The notes under the pieces: model-generated | What the model was told of the DNA's origin: nothing | Databases searched by the model: none | Seen by the model: only the letters and a program-made list of their open reading frames with translations | Shown: piece after piece, positions 15,254 to 22,558 of the stretch | Layout: each line of letters starts with the position of its first letter | Numbering within the stretch: the first letter of the stretch is position 1 | NCBI GenBank assembly: GCA_009840115.1 | Contig: VXOJ01000051.1 | Coordinates: 1 to 36,208 of the forward strand | Origin: Gemmatimonadales bacterium | Lineage (GTDB): Bacteria; Gemmatimonadota; Gemmatimonadetes; Palauibacterales; Palauibacteraceae | Reading direction: 5' to 3' | Length of the DNA: 36,208 nucleotides | Program-made: the position numbers and the translations under genes

Positions 15254-16429
15254 ATGATCCGGACCATCGTCTTCTGGCTGCACCTCACGGTGGCCGTTAC
15301 GGCGGGGCTGGTCATCCTCATGCTGGCGGCGACGGGGGCGGTGCTGTCGCTGGAGGAGACGGTGACGGGGCTGGCGGAGCGACGGTACTTCGTGGCCGCG
15401 CCGGAAGGCGCCGCACGGCTGCGTCCGGAGGGGCTCGTGGCGGCGGCGGGGCTCACCGCGACTTCGCTGAGCTATCGGTCGGATCCGCGTGCGCCCGTAC
15501 GCGTCCACGCGGGGCAGGACGTCTACGCCCGCCTCGATCCGTACACGGGGCGGGTGCTGGGGAGGGGACCCGGCGGACTCGAGCGGTTCTTCGAGGGCGT
15601 TCACGACTGGCACCGCTGGTTCAACGTCTCCGGAGGTTCGGTGCGGCGAGCGCGGGCCGTGACCGGGGCGGTGAACGTGGCCTTCCTCTTTCTGCTGCTT
15701 ACCGGACCGATCCTGTGGATCCCGTGGCCCGTCACCCGGCGGTCGCTCGCCGAAGGGCTACTGCTACGTCCCCGGGCCAGAGGCGCCGCCCGCGATCTCA
15801 ATTGGCACAAGGCGGTCGGGATCTGGTCCGTCCTGCCCCTGGCCGTGATCGCGGCCACGGGGGTCGCCACGTCGTATCCGGCGGTGGGGGATCGGGTCTA
15901 TCCCGCGGTGGGAAGCCTCGTGCCCGCCGGGGCATGGCCGGCCGGATCGGCGTCCGAAGCGGGAATCGAGGGGACGGCGATTTCGGTGGACGCCCGTCGC
16001 GCCCCGGACCCGGACCTCCGCGCCGTGCTCGCCACCGCGGAGGGGTGGGCGCCGGAGTGGCGAACTTTGACCCTGCACATGCCGCGTCCTACGGATCCCG
16101 AGGTTCGCGTCGAGGTGCACGGAGGCCGCGCGGGTCAGCCTCAGAGGACCGGCACCCTCACCTTGGACGCCGCCACCGGCAGCGTGCGCGCGTGGGAGGC
16201 CTTCGCCGACGACACGCCCGCGCGCCGCGCGCAGCAGTTCCTGCGCTACGCGCACACGGGGGAGTACTGGGGGCTGGGGGGGCAGTTGCTGGCCGGATTC
16301 TTCTCGCTGGCGGCCGCGCTGATGGTGTGGACCGGCCTCTCGCTGGCGCTGCGCCGGCTGCGACGCTTCGTCGAGCCGCGACGCTTCGTCAGGCGCCGCC
16401 GGACGCCGCCCACCAGCGGGATGGCCTGA
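15254..16429 (+). CDS. PepSY-associated TM helix membrane protein
   Basis: A 391-residue inner-membrane protein with the four-helix PepSY-TM layout. TM1 is at residues 5-32 (WLHLTVAVTAGLVILML). A periplasmic PepSY-like part follows and ends in VHDWHRWF at about 114-122. TM2 is at about 140-157. LNWHKAVGIW leads into TM3 at about 185-205. A second periplasmic part precedes YAHTGEYWGLGGQLLAG and TM4 (about 335-372). The His residues near membrane faces resemble haem-ligand positions in relatives proposed to reduce ferric siderophores. It probably forms an iron-regulated operon with the HhH lipoprotein. Its last 41 bp overlap, antisense, the 3' end of the dehalogenase-like gene. Confidence 0.88.
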   Translation: MIRTIVFWLHLTVAVTAGLVILMLAATGAVLSLEETVTGLAERRYFVAAPEGAARLRPEGLVAAAGLTATSLSYRSDPRAPVRVHAGQDVYARLDPYTGRVLGRGPGGLERFFEGVHDWHRWFNVSGGSVRRARAVTGAVNVAFLFLLLTGPILWIPWPVTRRSLAEGLLLRPRARGAARDLNWHKAVGIWSVLPLAVIAATGVATSYPAVGDRVYPAVGSLVPAGAWPAGSASEAGIEGTAISVDARRAPDPDLRAVLATAEGWAPEWRTLTLHMPRPTDPEVRVEVHGGRAGQPQRTGTLTLDAATGSVRAWEAFADDTPARRAQQFLRYAHTGEYWGLGGQLLAGFFSLAAALMVWTGLSLALRRLRRFVEPRRFVRRRRTPPTSGMA

Positions 16430-17555
16430 GGCGCTCGCCGCGACCGCTGATGCGGTCCAGCCAGAGCGCGAACCGCCGTAGCCGCGTGCCCGCCAGCCGT
16501 CGCCACACCCGACTCCAGCGGTCGCGATAGTCGCGGTTGTAGGGGCAGACGCGGATGCAGATGGAGCAGTCGGTGTTCTGGTTGGCCCAGAAACGGAAGC
16601 ACTTCTCGGCATCCGTGGTCCACTTTCGGATGCCCTGGATGTTCGACCGGTTGTGGACCACCGTGGAGGGTTCGCCGTCGTCGATGGCCCCGGCGGGGCA
16701 GCCCTTGGTGCACGCGCGGCAGAGGTCGCACGTCTCCTTCACGCCGAAACGGACGGGCCGGTCGTGGGCGAGCGGCATGTCGGTGAAGACCTTGCCGAGC
16801 CGGACGCGGGGACCGTACTCGCGGGTGATGAGGAGACCGTGGCGCCCGTACTCGCCCAGCCCGGCCCTGATGGCGAGCGGGATGACGAGCGCCGAGTCGT
16901 TCATGCTGGCCACCGCCCGGTAGCCGAGATTGACGATGTACTGCGCGATCGCCAGCAGCACGATCGTGTCCCGGGAGTAGGTGGCGCCCGTCGCGGTGCC
17001 GCTGAGCGCGGAGGGCGCCGTGCTCAGCAGTTCGCGGTCCATGGACTGCGCGATCACGATCACGTTTTCGAGATCGGTGGAGATCTCCTGCGGCTTCTCG
17101 TGCTCGTTCTCGCGGCTGTAGGCGTGGGTGTAGAGCCAGCGCTCGTCGTTGCCCGTGATCCCCACCAGATCCGCGCCCAGGGTCTTCGCGGCGTGCTTGA
17201 TCTCGCGCGCCATCTCCTCTGGCGACTCCACCGGCAGCGTGCTCCCCGGGCCCTCGCGGACGCTGGTGTACGGGTCCAGGAACCCTTCGCGGCGGTCGTC
17301 GCCGTCGCGCAGTTCGGCGAAGATGTCCGTCACGTGCCAGGACGCGTTGCGCAGCGCGTAGTCCCGCTGGGTGAAGCCGTCGACGGAGCGCCAGGTCAGC
17401 TTCGGCGTGCGGTAGGTCTCGTAGAACATGTCCGAGCGGTGCGTGCGCACCTCCGGGTCCCAGAACGAGCGGCAGAAGATGTCGTCCCGCTGTGAGAAGC
17501 GCCGAAAGTCCTCCCGGACGTCGAAGCCGGCTTCCCTGTCCCTGACCCTGTCCAT
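16389..17555 (-). CDS. Reductive-dehalogenase-like double [4Fe-4S] protein
   Basis: A 388-residue protein resembling the catalytic and iron-sulfur parts of cobamide-dependent reductive dehalogenases (RdhA; related to epoxyqueuosine reductase QueG). SALVIPLAIRAGLGEYGRHG and the following LLITREYGPR, LGKVFTDMPL are the RdhA/QueG core. Two clusters are clear: Cys276, 279, 282, 286 (CDLCRACTKGCP) and Cys319, 330, 333, 337, within KW...KCFRFWANQNTDC and ending CPYN, an RdhA-style spacing. Tyr193 (ATYSRD) may match the catalytic tyrosine. There is no Tat signal, no RdhB anchor gene and no fused flavin/ferredoxin domain, so it should be cytoplasmic and need a separate electron donor. QueG is less likely because the second cluster and N-terminus differ. 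Its ATG directly follows the tpa TGA, implying coupled expression with taurine degradation. Confidence 0.82.
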   Translation of the reverse strand: MDRVRDREAGFDVREDFRRFSQRDDIFCRSFWDPEVRTHRSDMFYETYRTPKLTWRSVDGFTQRDYALRNASWHVTDIFAELRDGDDRREGFLDPYTSVREGPGSTLPVESPEEMAREIKHAAKTLGADLVGITGNDERWLYTHAYSRENEHEKPQEISTDLENVIVIAQSMDRELLSTAPSALSGTATGATYSRDTIVLLAIAQYIVNLGYRAVASMNDSALVIPLAIRAGLGEYGRHGLLITREYGPRVRLGKVFTDMPLAHDRPVRFGVKETCDLCRACTKGCPAGAIDDGEPSTVVHNRSNIQGIRKWTTDAEKCFRFWANQNTDCSICIRVCPYNRDYRDRWSRVWRRLAGTRLRRFALWLDRISGRGERLRPSRWWAASGGA

Positions 17556-18950
17556 TCAGAGATCCCTGCAGCCGGTTTCGATGCCGGTCTTCACCGCCTC
17601 GACCAGCTCGTCGATGTCCGCCCGGGTCACGACGAGGGGCGGGGCGATGGTCACGGTGTTGTTCAGGCCGGGGATGCTCCGCGTGGTCCTGCCGACGAGC
17701 ACGCCCTCCTTGGCGGCCCTTCCCACGACGGCCGCCATGACGTCCTCGCTCACGGGCGCCTTCGTCCCCTTGTCCTCCACCAGCTCCACGCCGGCGAACA
17801 GGCCCTTGCCGCGGACATCGCCCACGTGGTCGTGGTCGAGCAGCTCCCGCAGGCGGTCCTGCAGGTAGGCACCGACCGCGCGGCTGTTCTCGATCAGGTC
17901 CTCGTCCTCGATGATGCGCAGGTTCTCGAGCGCGGCCGCGAACCCGACGGTGCAGCCGCCGTAGGTGCTGATGTCCCTGAAGTAGTCGAGCTTCTCGCCC
18001 GGATCGCCGAGGAACCGGTCGAACACCTCGCCACGCACCGCGGCCGCGGAGATCGGGGCGTAGGAGCTGGCCATCCCCTTGGCCATCGTGACGATGTCCG
18101 GGACGAAGTCGTAGTGCTCGAACCCGAACATCGTCCCCGTACGCCCGAATCCGCACACGACCTCGTCGATGATCAGGATGACGCCGTATTCGTCGCAGAT
18201 CTCGCGGATGATTGAAAAATATTCATCCACCGGAGGAATGACCCCGCCGCCTGCGGTGATCGGCTCGAGGATCACGGCCCCCACCGTCTCCGGCCCCTCT
18301 TCCTCGATCGCATCCCCGAGGGCGCGCGCGCACTCGATGTTGCAGTCCGGATAGGTCTTTCCGAAGGGACAGCGATAGCACATCGCGTGCGGAATCCCCG
18401 AAAACCCGTCCGGGAACGGCCCGTAGGCCTCCTTGCGCTCCTCCTGTCCGCTGGCGGCGAGGCAGGCGATGGTCGTGCCGTGGTAGTCGCGGTCGCGGTA
18501 CAGGACCTTCGACTTGCGGCTCCCGCTCAGGTGGGCGATCTGGCGCACCATCTTGATCGCCTTCTCGTTGGCCTCGGAACCGCTGTTGGCGAAGTAGAGG
18601 TGGTCCAGGCCGGGCAGCCACTCGGCCAGCGCGCTCGCGTACTGGGCGGCCGGGACGGTGCCGACGACGCCCGCGTAGTACGGCAGCCGCGTCAACTGCT
18701 CGTAGACGATCCGCGCGATGCTCTCGCGCCCGTGGCCGACGTTCACGCACCAGACGCCGCCCGAGGTCCCGTCCAGGTACTCCTTCCCGTGGATGTCGCG
18801 GACGCGCGCGCCGCGGCCCTCCACGAACACCTGCGGGTCCTGCGTCTCGAAGACGCTGTGCTGGAACAGGTGGTGCCAGAGGTGCTTGCGGTCCTTCTCG
18901 ATGACGTCCTGGACGTCGTAGTCCGCCAGCAACGCCTGTGTGTCGGACAT
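17556..18950 (-). CDS. tpa: Taurine-pyruvate aminotransferase (class III PLP)
   Basis: A 464-residue PLP-dependent class III aminotransferase that would convert taurine plus pyruvate to sulfoacetaldehyde plus alanine. Visible features are ANSGSEANEKAIK (phosphate-binding region), IIDEVVCGFGRTG (PLP Asp) and Lys291 in MAKGM as the Schiff-base lysine. The Cys-rich stretch MCYRCPFGKTYPDCNIECA resembles taurine-pyruvate aminotransferases as I remember them. The assignment is strongly supported by xsc, whose product uses sulfoacetaldehyde, lying 31 bp upstream in the same operon. Another omega-amino-acid aminotransferase cannot be excluded from sequence alone. The stop codon directly touches the ATG of the dehalogenase-like gene. 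Confidence 0.82.
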   Translation of the reverse strand: MSDTQALLADYDVQDVIEKDRKHLWHHLFQHSVFETQDPQVFVEGRGARVRDIHGKEYLDGTSGGVWCVNVGHGRESIARIVYEQLTRLPYYAGVVGTVPAAQYASALAEWLPGLDHLYFANSGSEANEKAIKMVRQIAHLSGSRKSKVLYRDRDYHGTTIACLAASGQEERKEAYGPFPDGFSGIPHAMCYRCPFGKTYPDCNIECARALGDAIEEEGPETVGAVILEPITAGGGVIPPVDEYFSIIREICDEYGVILIIDEVVCGFGRTGTMFGFEHYDFVPDIVTMAKGMASSYAPISAAAVRGEVFDRFLGDPGEKLDYFRDISTYGGCTVGFAAALENLRIIEDEDLIENSRAVGAYLQDRLRELLDHDHVGDVRGKGLFAGVELVEDKGTKAPVSEDVMAAVVGRAAKEGVLVGRTTRSIPGLNNTVTIAPPLVVTRADIDELVEAVKTGIETGCRDL

Positions 18951-18981
18951 CCGGCTCTCCTTGGCGGGCCGCCGCAGCCTG

Positions 18982-20697
18982 CTAGCTCAGGCTGAGGTGC
19001 GCGTATTTCTCCAGGTGACGGGTGGGCATCGCGAGCGCGTCCCGGCGGAACGGCTCCGCGAGCACGTTGGCGCCTCCCTCGACGACCGCGTTGATGACGC
19101 ACGGCTGGCCGCTCGCCACGGCGTCGCGCACCACGTCCTGCACGTCGCGGTAGTCCTCGACCGTGTAGCCCTTCGCGCCCATCGACTCGGCCACCTTCGC
19201 GAAGTCCGGGTTGGCGCGCAGGTTGGTGCCCACGAAACGGTTGCCGTAGAAGTCGATCTGGTTCTTCTTCTCGGCGCCCCACTCGTGGTTGTTGATGACG
19301 ATGGCGATGACCGGGATCTCCTCGCGCACCGCCGTCATCACCTCGCTCATCCCGCTGATGCCCCACGCGCCGTCCCCCTGAATCGCGAACACGGGAGCGG
19401 CCGGATTGCCGACCTTGGCGCCCAGCGCGGCGCCGTACGCGAAGCCGCAGTTCCCCCACGTGAGCGCGGCGAGGTGCTGCCGCGGGCCGTTGAAGCGGAG
19501 ATACCCGTTGGTGATCGAGCAGGTGTTGCCGATGTCCGTGCTCACCAGCGCGTCCCCGGGCAGCGCGCGCGTGAACTCCCAGAGAAAGCGCCGGGGGTGC
19601 ATGAGGGCGTTGGTGGACGAAGACCAGTCCTCGAGTTCCTCGTCCCAGGCCCGCTTCTCGCGGGCGACGTCGGCGATGCGCGCCTCGTTTCGTCCCGGGT
19701 CCGGGAGCGCGCTTCTCAACTCGTCGAGCAGTTCGACGGCGTACTCCTTCACGTCGGCGACGGAGAAGAGGGCCGGGATCTTGCTCATCCCCCACTGCCG
19801 GGCGTCCCGGTCCACCTGGATGAGGGTGGCGTCTTCGGGCCAGTAGGTCATGTCGTACTGGGGCAGGAGGCCGAAGACCCCGAGCCGGGTCCCGAGGGCG
19901 AGCACCACGTCGGCCTTGGCGATGGTGCGCATGGCGGCCTTCGACCCGCAGTAGCCGATCGGCCCGCACCCCAGTTCGTGGCTGTAGGGGAAGGTGTCGT
20001 TGTGCAGGTAGGTATTGACCACCGGGGCGCTCAGGTGCTCGGCGAGCGCCGTGACCTCGGCCATGGCGTCCCCCTGGCTGACCCCTCCTCCGGAGACAAT
20101 GACCGGATAGCGGGCGCCGCTCAGGATCCGGACCGCTTCCTCGATGTCCGCCCTGGGAGGCCGGCCGGGGCCGAGGACGGGCGTCGCGAAGATCTCCTCC
20201 TCGATGTCGCCGTAGAAGTAGTCCCGGGGGATGTTGAGGTGCGTGGGGCCGAGTTCGAGCTTCGCGCGGTAGAAGCAGCGCCGCGCGAGTTCGCCCATGC
20301 GCTCCGGGCGGTTGACGCGTACCTGGAAGACGGTCTGGGCCTCGAACATCGGCATCTGGTCGAGTTCCTGGAAGCCTCCGGTGCCGATGCCGAGCGATCC
20401 CGTCTCCGGGGTGATGGCGACGACGGGGGAGTGCGCCCAGAAGGCGGCCGCGATCGCGGAGACGAAGTTGGCCGCGCCGGGGCCGTTCTGGGCGATGCAG
20501 GCCTGGGGCCTTCCCGTGACCCGCGCGAGCCCGTCGGCGGCGTGCGCGGCCGCCTGCTCGTGCGCGACCGAGATGAAGCGGATGCCCGCATCCGGGAACA
20601 GGTCGAGGGCGTCCATGAACGCCGAGCCCACCAACCCGAATACCTCCGTCACGCCCTCCGCCACCAGCGTCTCCACCAGCGCTTCGGAGGGCGTCAT
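18982..20697 (-). CDS. xsc: Sulfoacetaldehyde acetyltransferase
   Basis: A 571-residue thiamine-diphosphate enzyme that converts sulfoacetaldehyde and phosphate to acetyl phosphate and sulfite, the carbon-sulfur cleavage step of taurine catabolism. The N-terminal MTPSEALVETLVAEGVTEVF, GSAFMDALD and the later GPTHLNIPRDYFYG are distinctive of Xsc within the acetolactate-synthase-like family. Glu47 (VAHEQAAAH) is the cofactor-activating glutamate. The ThDP motif runs from GDG (441-443) to NN (469-470). The frame continues 23 codons upstream of 20697, but homology begins at MTPSEA. First gene of the xsc-tpa-dehalogenase-like operon. No phosphate acetyltransferase, sulfite exporter or regulator gene lies in the window. 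Confidence 0.92.
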   Translation of the reverse strand: MTPSEALVETLVAEGVTEVFGLVGSAFMDALDLFPDAGIRFISVAHEQAAAHAADGLARVTGRPQACIAQNGPGAANFVSAIAAAFWAHSPVVAITPETGSLGIGTGGFQELDQMPMFEAQTVFQVRVNRPERMGELARRCFYRAKLELGPTHLNIPRDYFYGDIEEEIFATPVLGPGRPPRADIEEAVRILSGARYPVIVSGGGVSQGDAMAEVTALAEHLSAPVVNTYLHNDTFPYSHELGCGPIGYCGSKAAMRTIAKADVVLALGTRLGVFGLLPQYDMTYWPEDATLIQVDRDARQWGMSKIPALFSVADVKEYAVELLDELRSALPDPGRNEARIADVAREKRAWDEELEDWSSSTNALMHPRRFLWEFTRALPGDALVSTDIGNTCSITNGYLRFNGPRQHLAALTWGNCGFAYGAALGAKVGNPAAPVFAIQGDGAWGISGMSEVMTAVREEIPVIAIVINNHEWGAEKKNQIDFYGNRFVGTNLRANPDFAKVAESMGAKGYTVEDYRDVQDVVRDAVASGQPCVINAVVEGGANVLAEPFRRDALAMPTRHLEKYAHLSLS

Positions 20698-20768
20698 CGT
20701 TCTTTTCGGCACGTCCGGCCTCCAGTTTCCGTTTGTCCCGGCGCGGGCGCATGCAACGCGGAGCACGT

Positions 20769-20774
20769 AGTATA
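20769..20774 (-). promoter_or_regulatory. Candidate -10 box for the xsc operon
   Basis: On the minus strand, TATACT (20774-20769) is a near-consensus -10 hexamer, about 72 bp before the xsc ATG. No good -35 is found at 16-18 bp (TACAGC at best), a pattern typical of activator-dependent promoters. The direct repeat at 20773-20811 occupies exactly the -35 and upstream region. Confidence 0.4.
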
Positions 20775-20811
20775 GCCGGTCCCCACGGCAGGCTGTAGCC
20801 GGTCCCCACGG
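20773..20811. repeat. Tandem direct repeat in the xsc/amidohydrolase divergent gap
   Basis: TAGCCGGTCCCCACGG occurs at 20773-20788 and again at 20796-20811, with a 23-bp period. Identity continues beyond the exact core (next five bases CAGGC and AAGGC), giving 20 of 21 matching. Each unit has an internal partial dyad GCCG-N7-CGGC in the first copy. The location between two divergent genes and over the -35 region of the candidate xsc promoter suggests a regulator-binding site. Confidence 0.7.
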
Positions 20812-20828
20812 AAGGCGTGGAGGGAGTC

Positions 20829-22547
20829 GTGAGAAGATCCGGAGAAGCCCTCGCAGCTTTCGCGCTGGCCCTTGCCTTCGCCGTCGCGGCGTGCGCCCCG
20901 CAAGCCGACCCGGGAGCCGACCCCGCGGACACCATCTTCTTCGGCGACCACATCGTCACCATGGATCCCAGGCAGCCCGCCGTGGAGGCGGTCGCGGTGC
21001 GCGGCGAGACCATCGTGGCGGCGGGCTCGCGGGACGACGTGATGGCGCTGGAAGGGCCCTCGACCCGGGTGGTGGACCTGGGCGAAGGCGCCCTCCTGCC
21101 CGGGTTCATCGACGCTCACGGCCACTTCCTGGGCCCGGGCCGCGACCAGACCTCCCTGCTGCTGCACCCGCCGCCGGTGGGCGATGTCAGCAACATCGAC
21201 GACATCGTGCGCAAGGTGCGGGCGTGGATCGACGAGCACGACATTCCCCCCGGCGAGCCGGTGACCGGGCGCGGCTACGACGACTCCCTGCTCGAGGAGG
21301 GCCGGCACCCCACCCGCGAGGATCTCGACCGCGCCTCGACCGAGCACCCCATCGTCCTCACCCATGTGTCGGGGCACCTAAGCACGACCAACTCCGCCGC
21401 GCTCGCGGCCAGCGGCATCACCGCCGACACGCCGGACCCGCCGGGCGGCCATGTGCGCCGCATCGAGGGGTCGATGGAGCCCAACGGCGTGCTGGAGGAA
21501 ACCGCCAGCGGGCTGCTGGCCATTCAGCGCGGGGGCGCCCCGTCCCCGGAGGAATTCGATGACCTGATCCGCCGGTCGATCGACGTCTACCTGAGCCACG
21601 GCACGACCACCATCCAGGACGGCGGGACCTCCGCGGCGCAGGCCGAACGCTTCCAGGCGGCCGCGGACCGCGAGCCCTTCAAGGCCGATGTCGCGGCCTT
21701 CGTGCGCCGCCGCGGCGCGCCCGGCGACGTCGCTGACGTGCCCTATGTGCGCGAGTACCGGAACGGCTTCCGGGTGGCCGGCGTGAAGCTCATGCTGGAC
21801 GGCTCCCCGCAGGGGCGCACGGCCTGGGTCACGATCCCGTACGAGGAGCGTCCGCCCAACACCCCGCCGGACTACGTGGCCTACGGCGTCATGGACCCCG
21901 ACGAGTACAAGGCCCAGGCGGATCAGCTGATCGAGGCGGGCGTCCCGATCCTCGTCCACGCCAACGGCGACGCGGCCATGGATCTCATGATGGACGGGGT
22001 GGACGAGGCGGTCGCGGACATGGATCCCATGCCCGACCACCGCTCCGTCATCATCCACGCGCAGCTCATGCGCGCCGACCAGTTGGACCGCGCCGCCGAG
22101 CTGAGCGTCGTGCCCTCGTTCTTCGCGGCGCACGCCTTCTTCTGGGGCGACTGGCACCGGCGCAGCTTCGGCGAGGAGCGGGGCAACAACATCAGCCCGG
22201 TGGGCTGGGCGCTCGAACGCGGGGTGCCTTTCACCGTCCACAACGACGCCCCCGTGGTCCCGCCGCACATCATGCGACTCGTCTCGATCACCGTGAACCG
22301 CACGACCCGCAGCGGGCACATCCTCGGGCCCCACCAGCGGCCGACGGTGCTGCAGGCGCTGCATGCCGTCACGCTCGGAGCCGCCTACCAGTACTTCGAG
22401 GAAGACGCCAAGGGCTCGATCACGGTCGGCAAGCAGGCCGATCTCGTGATCCTGGGCGAGAACCCGCTGACTGCGGATCCGGAGAACCTGGAGTTCATTC
22501 CGATCCTGGAGACGTTCTCGCGGGGCAGGTCGGTATTCAGGCGGTAG
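20829..22547 (+). CDS. Exported YtcJ-like amidohydrolase lipoprotein
   Basis: A 572-residue metal-dependent amidohydrolase with a signal peptide and lipobox VAAC (Cys22), so probably anchored outside the cytoplasm. The TIM-barrel metal motifs are FIDAHGHF (HxH), later ILVHANGDAAMD, SVIIHAQLM and HNDAPVVPPH with the catalytic Asp. The N-terminal NADTIFFGDHIVTMD-type strand and the C-terminal GSITVGKQADLVILGENP complete the YtcJ/amidohydrolase-3 layout. The family hydrolyses amides and related bonds; the substrate is unknown. Start chosen as GTG 20829, which has GGAGG (20819-20823) at 5 nt, rather than GTG 20817. It is 11 bp upstream of the AGCS symporter gene and divergent from xsc, suggesting it may release the compound that is then imported. 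Confidence 0.88.
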   Translation: MRRSGEALAAFALALAFAVAACAPQADPGADPADTIFFGDHIVTMDPRQPAVEAVAVRGETIVAAGSRDDVMALEGPSTRVVDLGEGALLPGFIDAHGHFLGPGRDQTSLLLHPPPVGDVSNIDDIVRKVRAWIDEHDIPPGEPVTGRGYDDSLLEEGRHPTREDLDRASTEHPIVLTHVSGHLSTTNSAALAASGITADTPDPPGGHVRRIEGSMEPNGVLEETASGLLAIQRGGAPSPEEFDDLIRRSIDVYLSHGTTTIQDGGTSAAQAERFQAAADREPFKADVAAFVRRRGAPGDVADVPYVREYRNGFRVAGVKLMLDGSPQGRTAWVTIPYEERPPNTPPDYVAYGVMDPDEYKAQADQLIEAGVPILVHANGDAAMDLMMDGVDEAVADMDPMPDHRSVIIHAQLMRADQLDRAAELSVVPSFFAAHAFFWGDWHRRSFGEERGNNISPVGWALERGVPFTVHNDAPVVPPHIMRLVSITVNRTTRSGHILGPHQRPTVLQALHAVTLGAAYQYFEEDAKGSITVGKQADLVILGENPLTADPENLEFIPILETFSRGRSVFRR

Positions 22548-22558
22548 CGGCGCCGCCC

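Noticed and set aside
16389..17555. Epoxyqueuosine reductase QueG as the identity of the iron-sulfur protein
   Set aside because: The core is shared with QueG, but the second cluster spacing (C-x10-C-x2-C-x3-CP) and the long N-terminal part fit RdhA better; not fully excluded.
20773..20811. Possible CRISPR-like repeat
   Set aside because: Only two copies with a 7-bp spacer and no cas genes; better seen as an operator-type repeat.
18743..21109. A 788-codon minus-strand frame across xsc and tpa
   Set aside because: Out-of-frame shadow of two genes with strong homology in the other frames.
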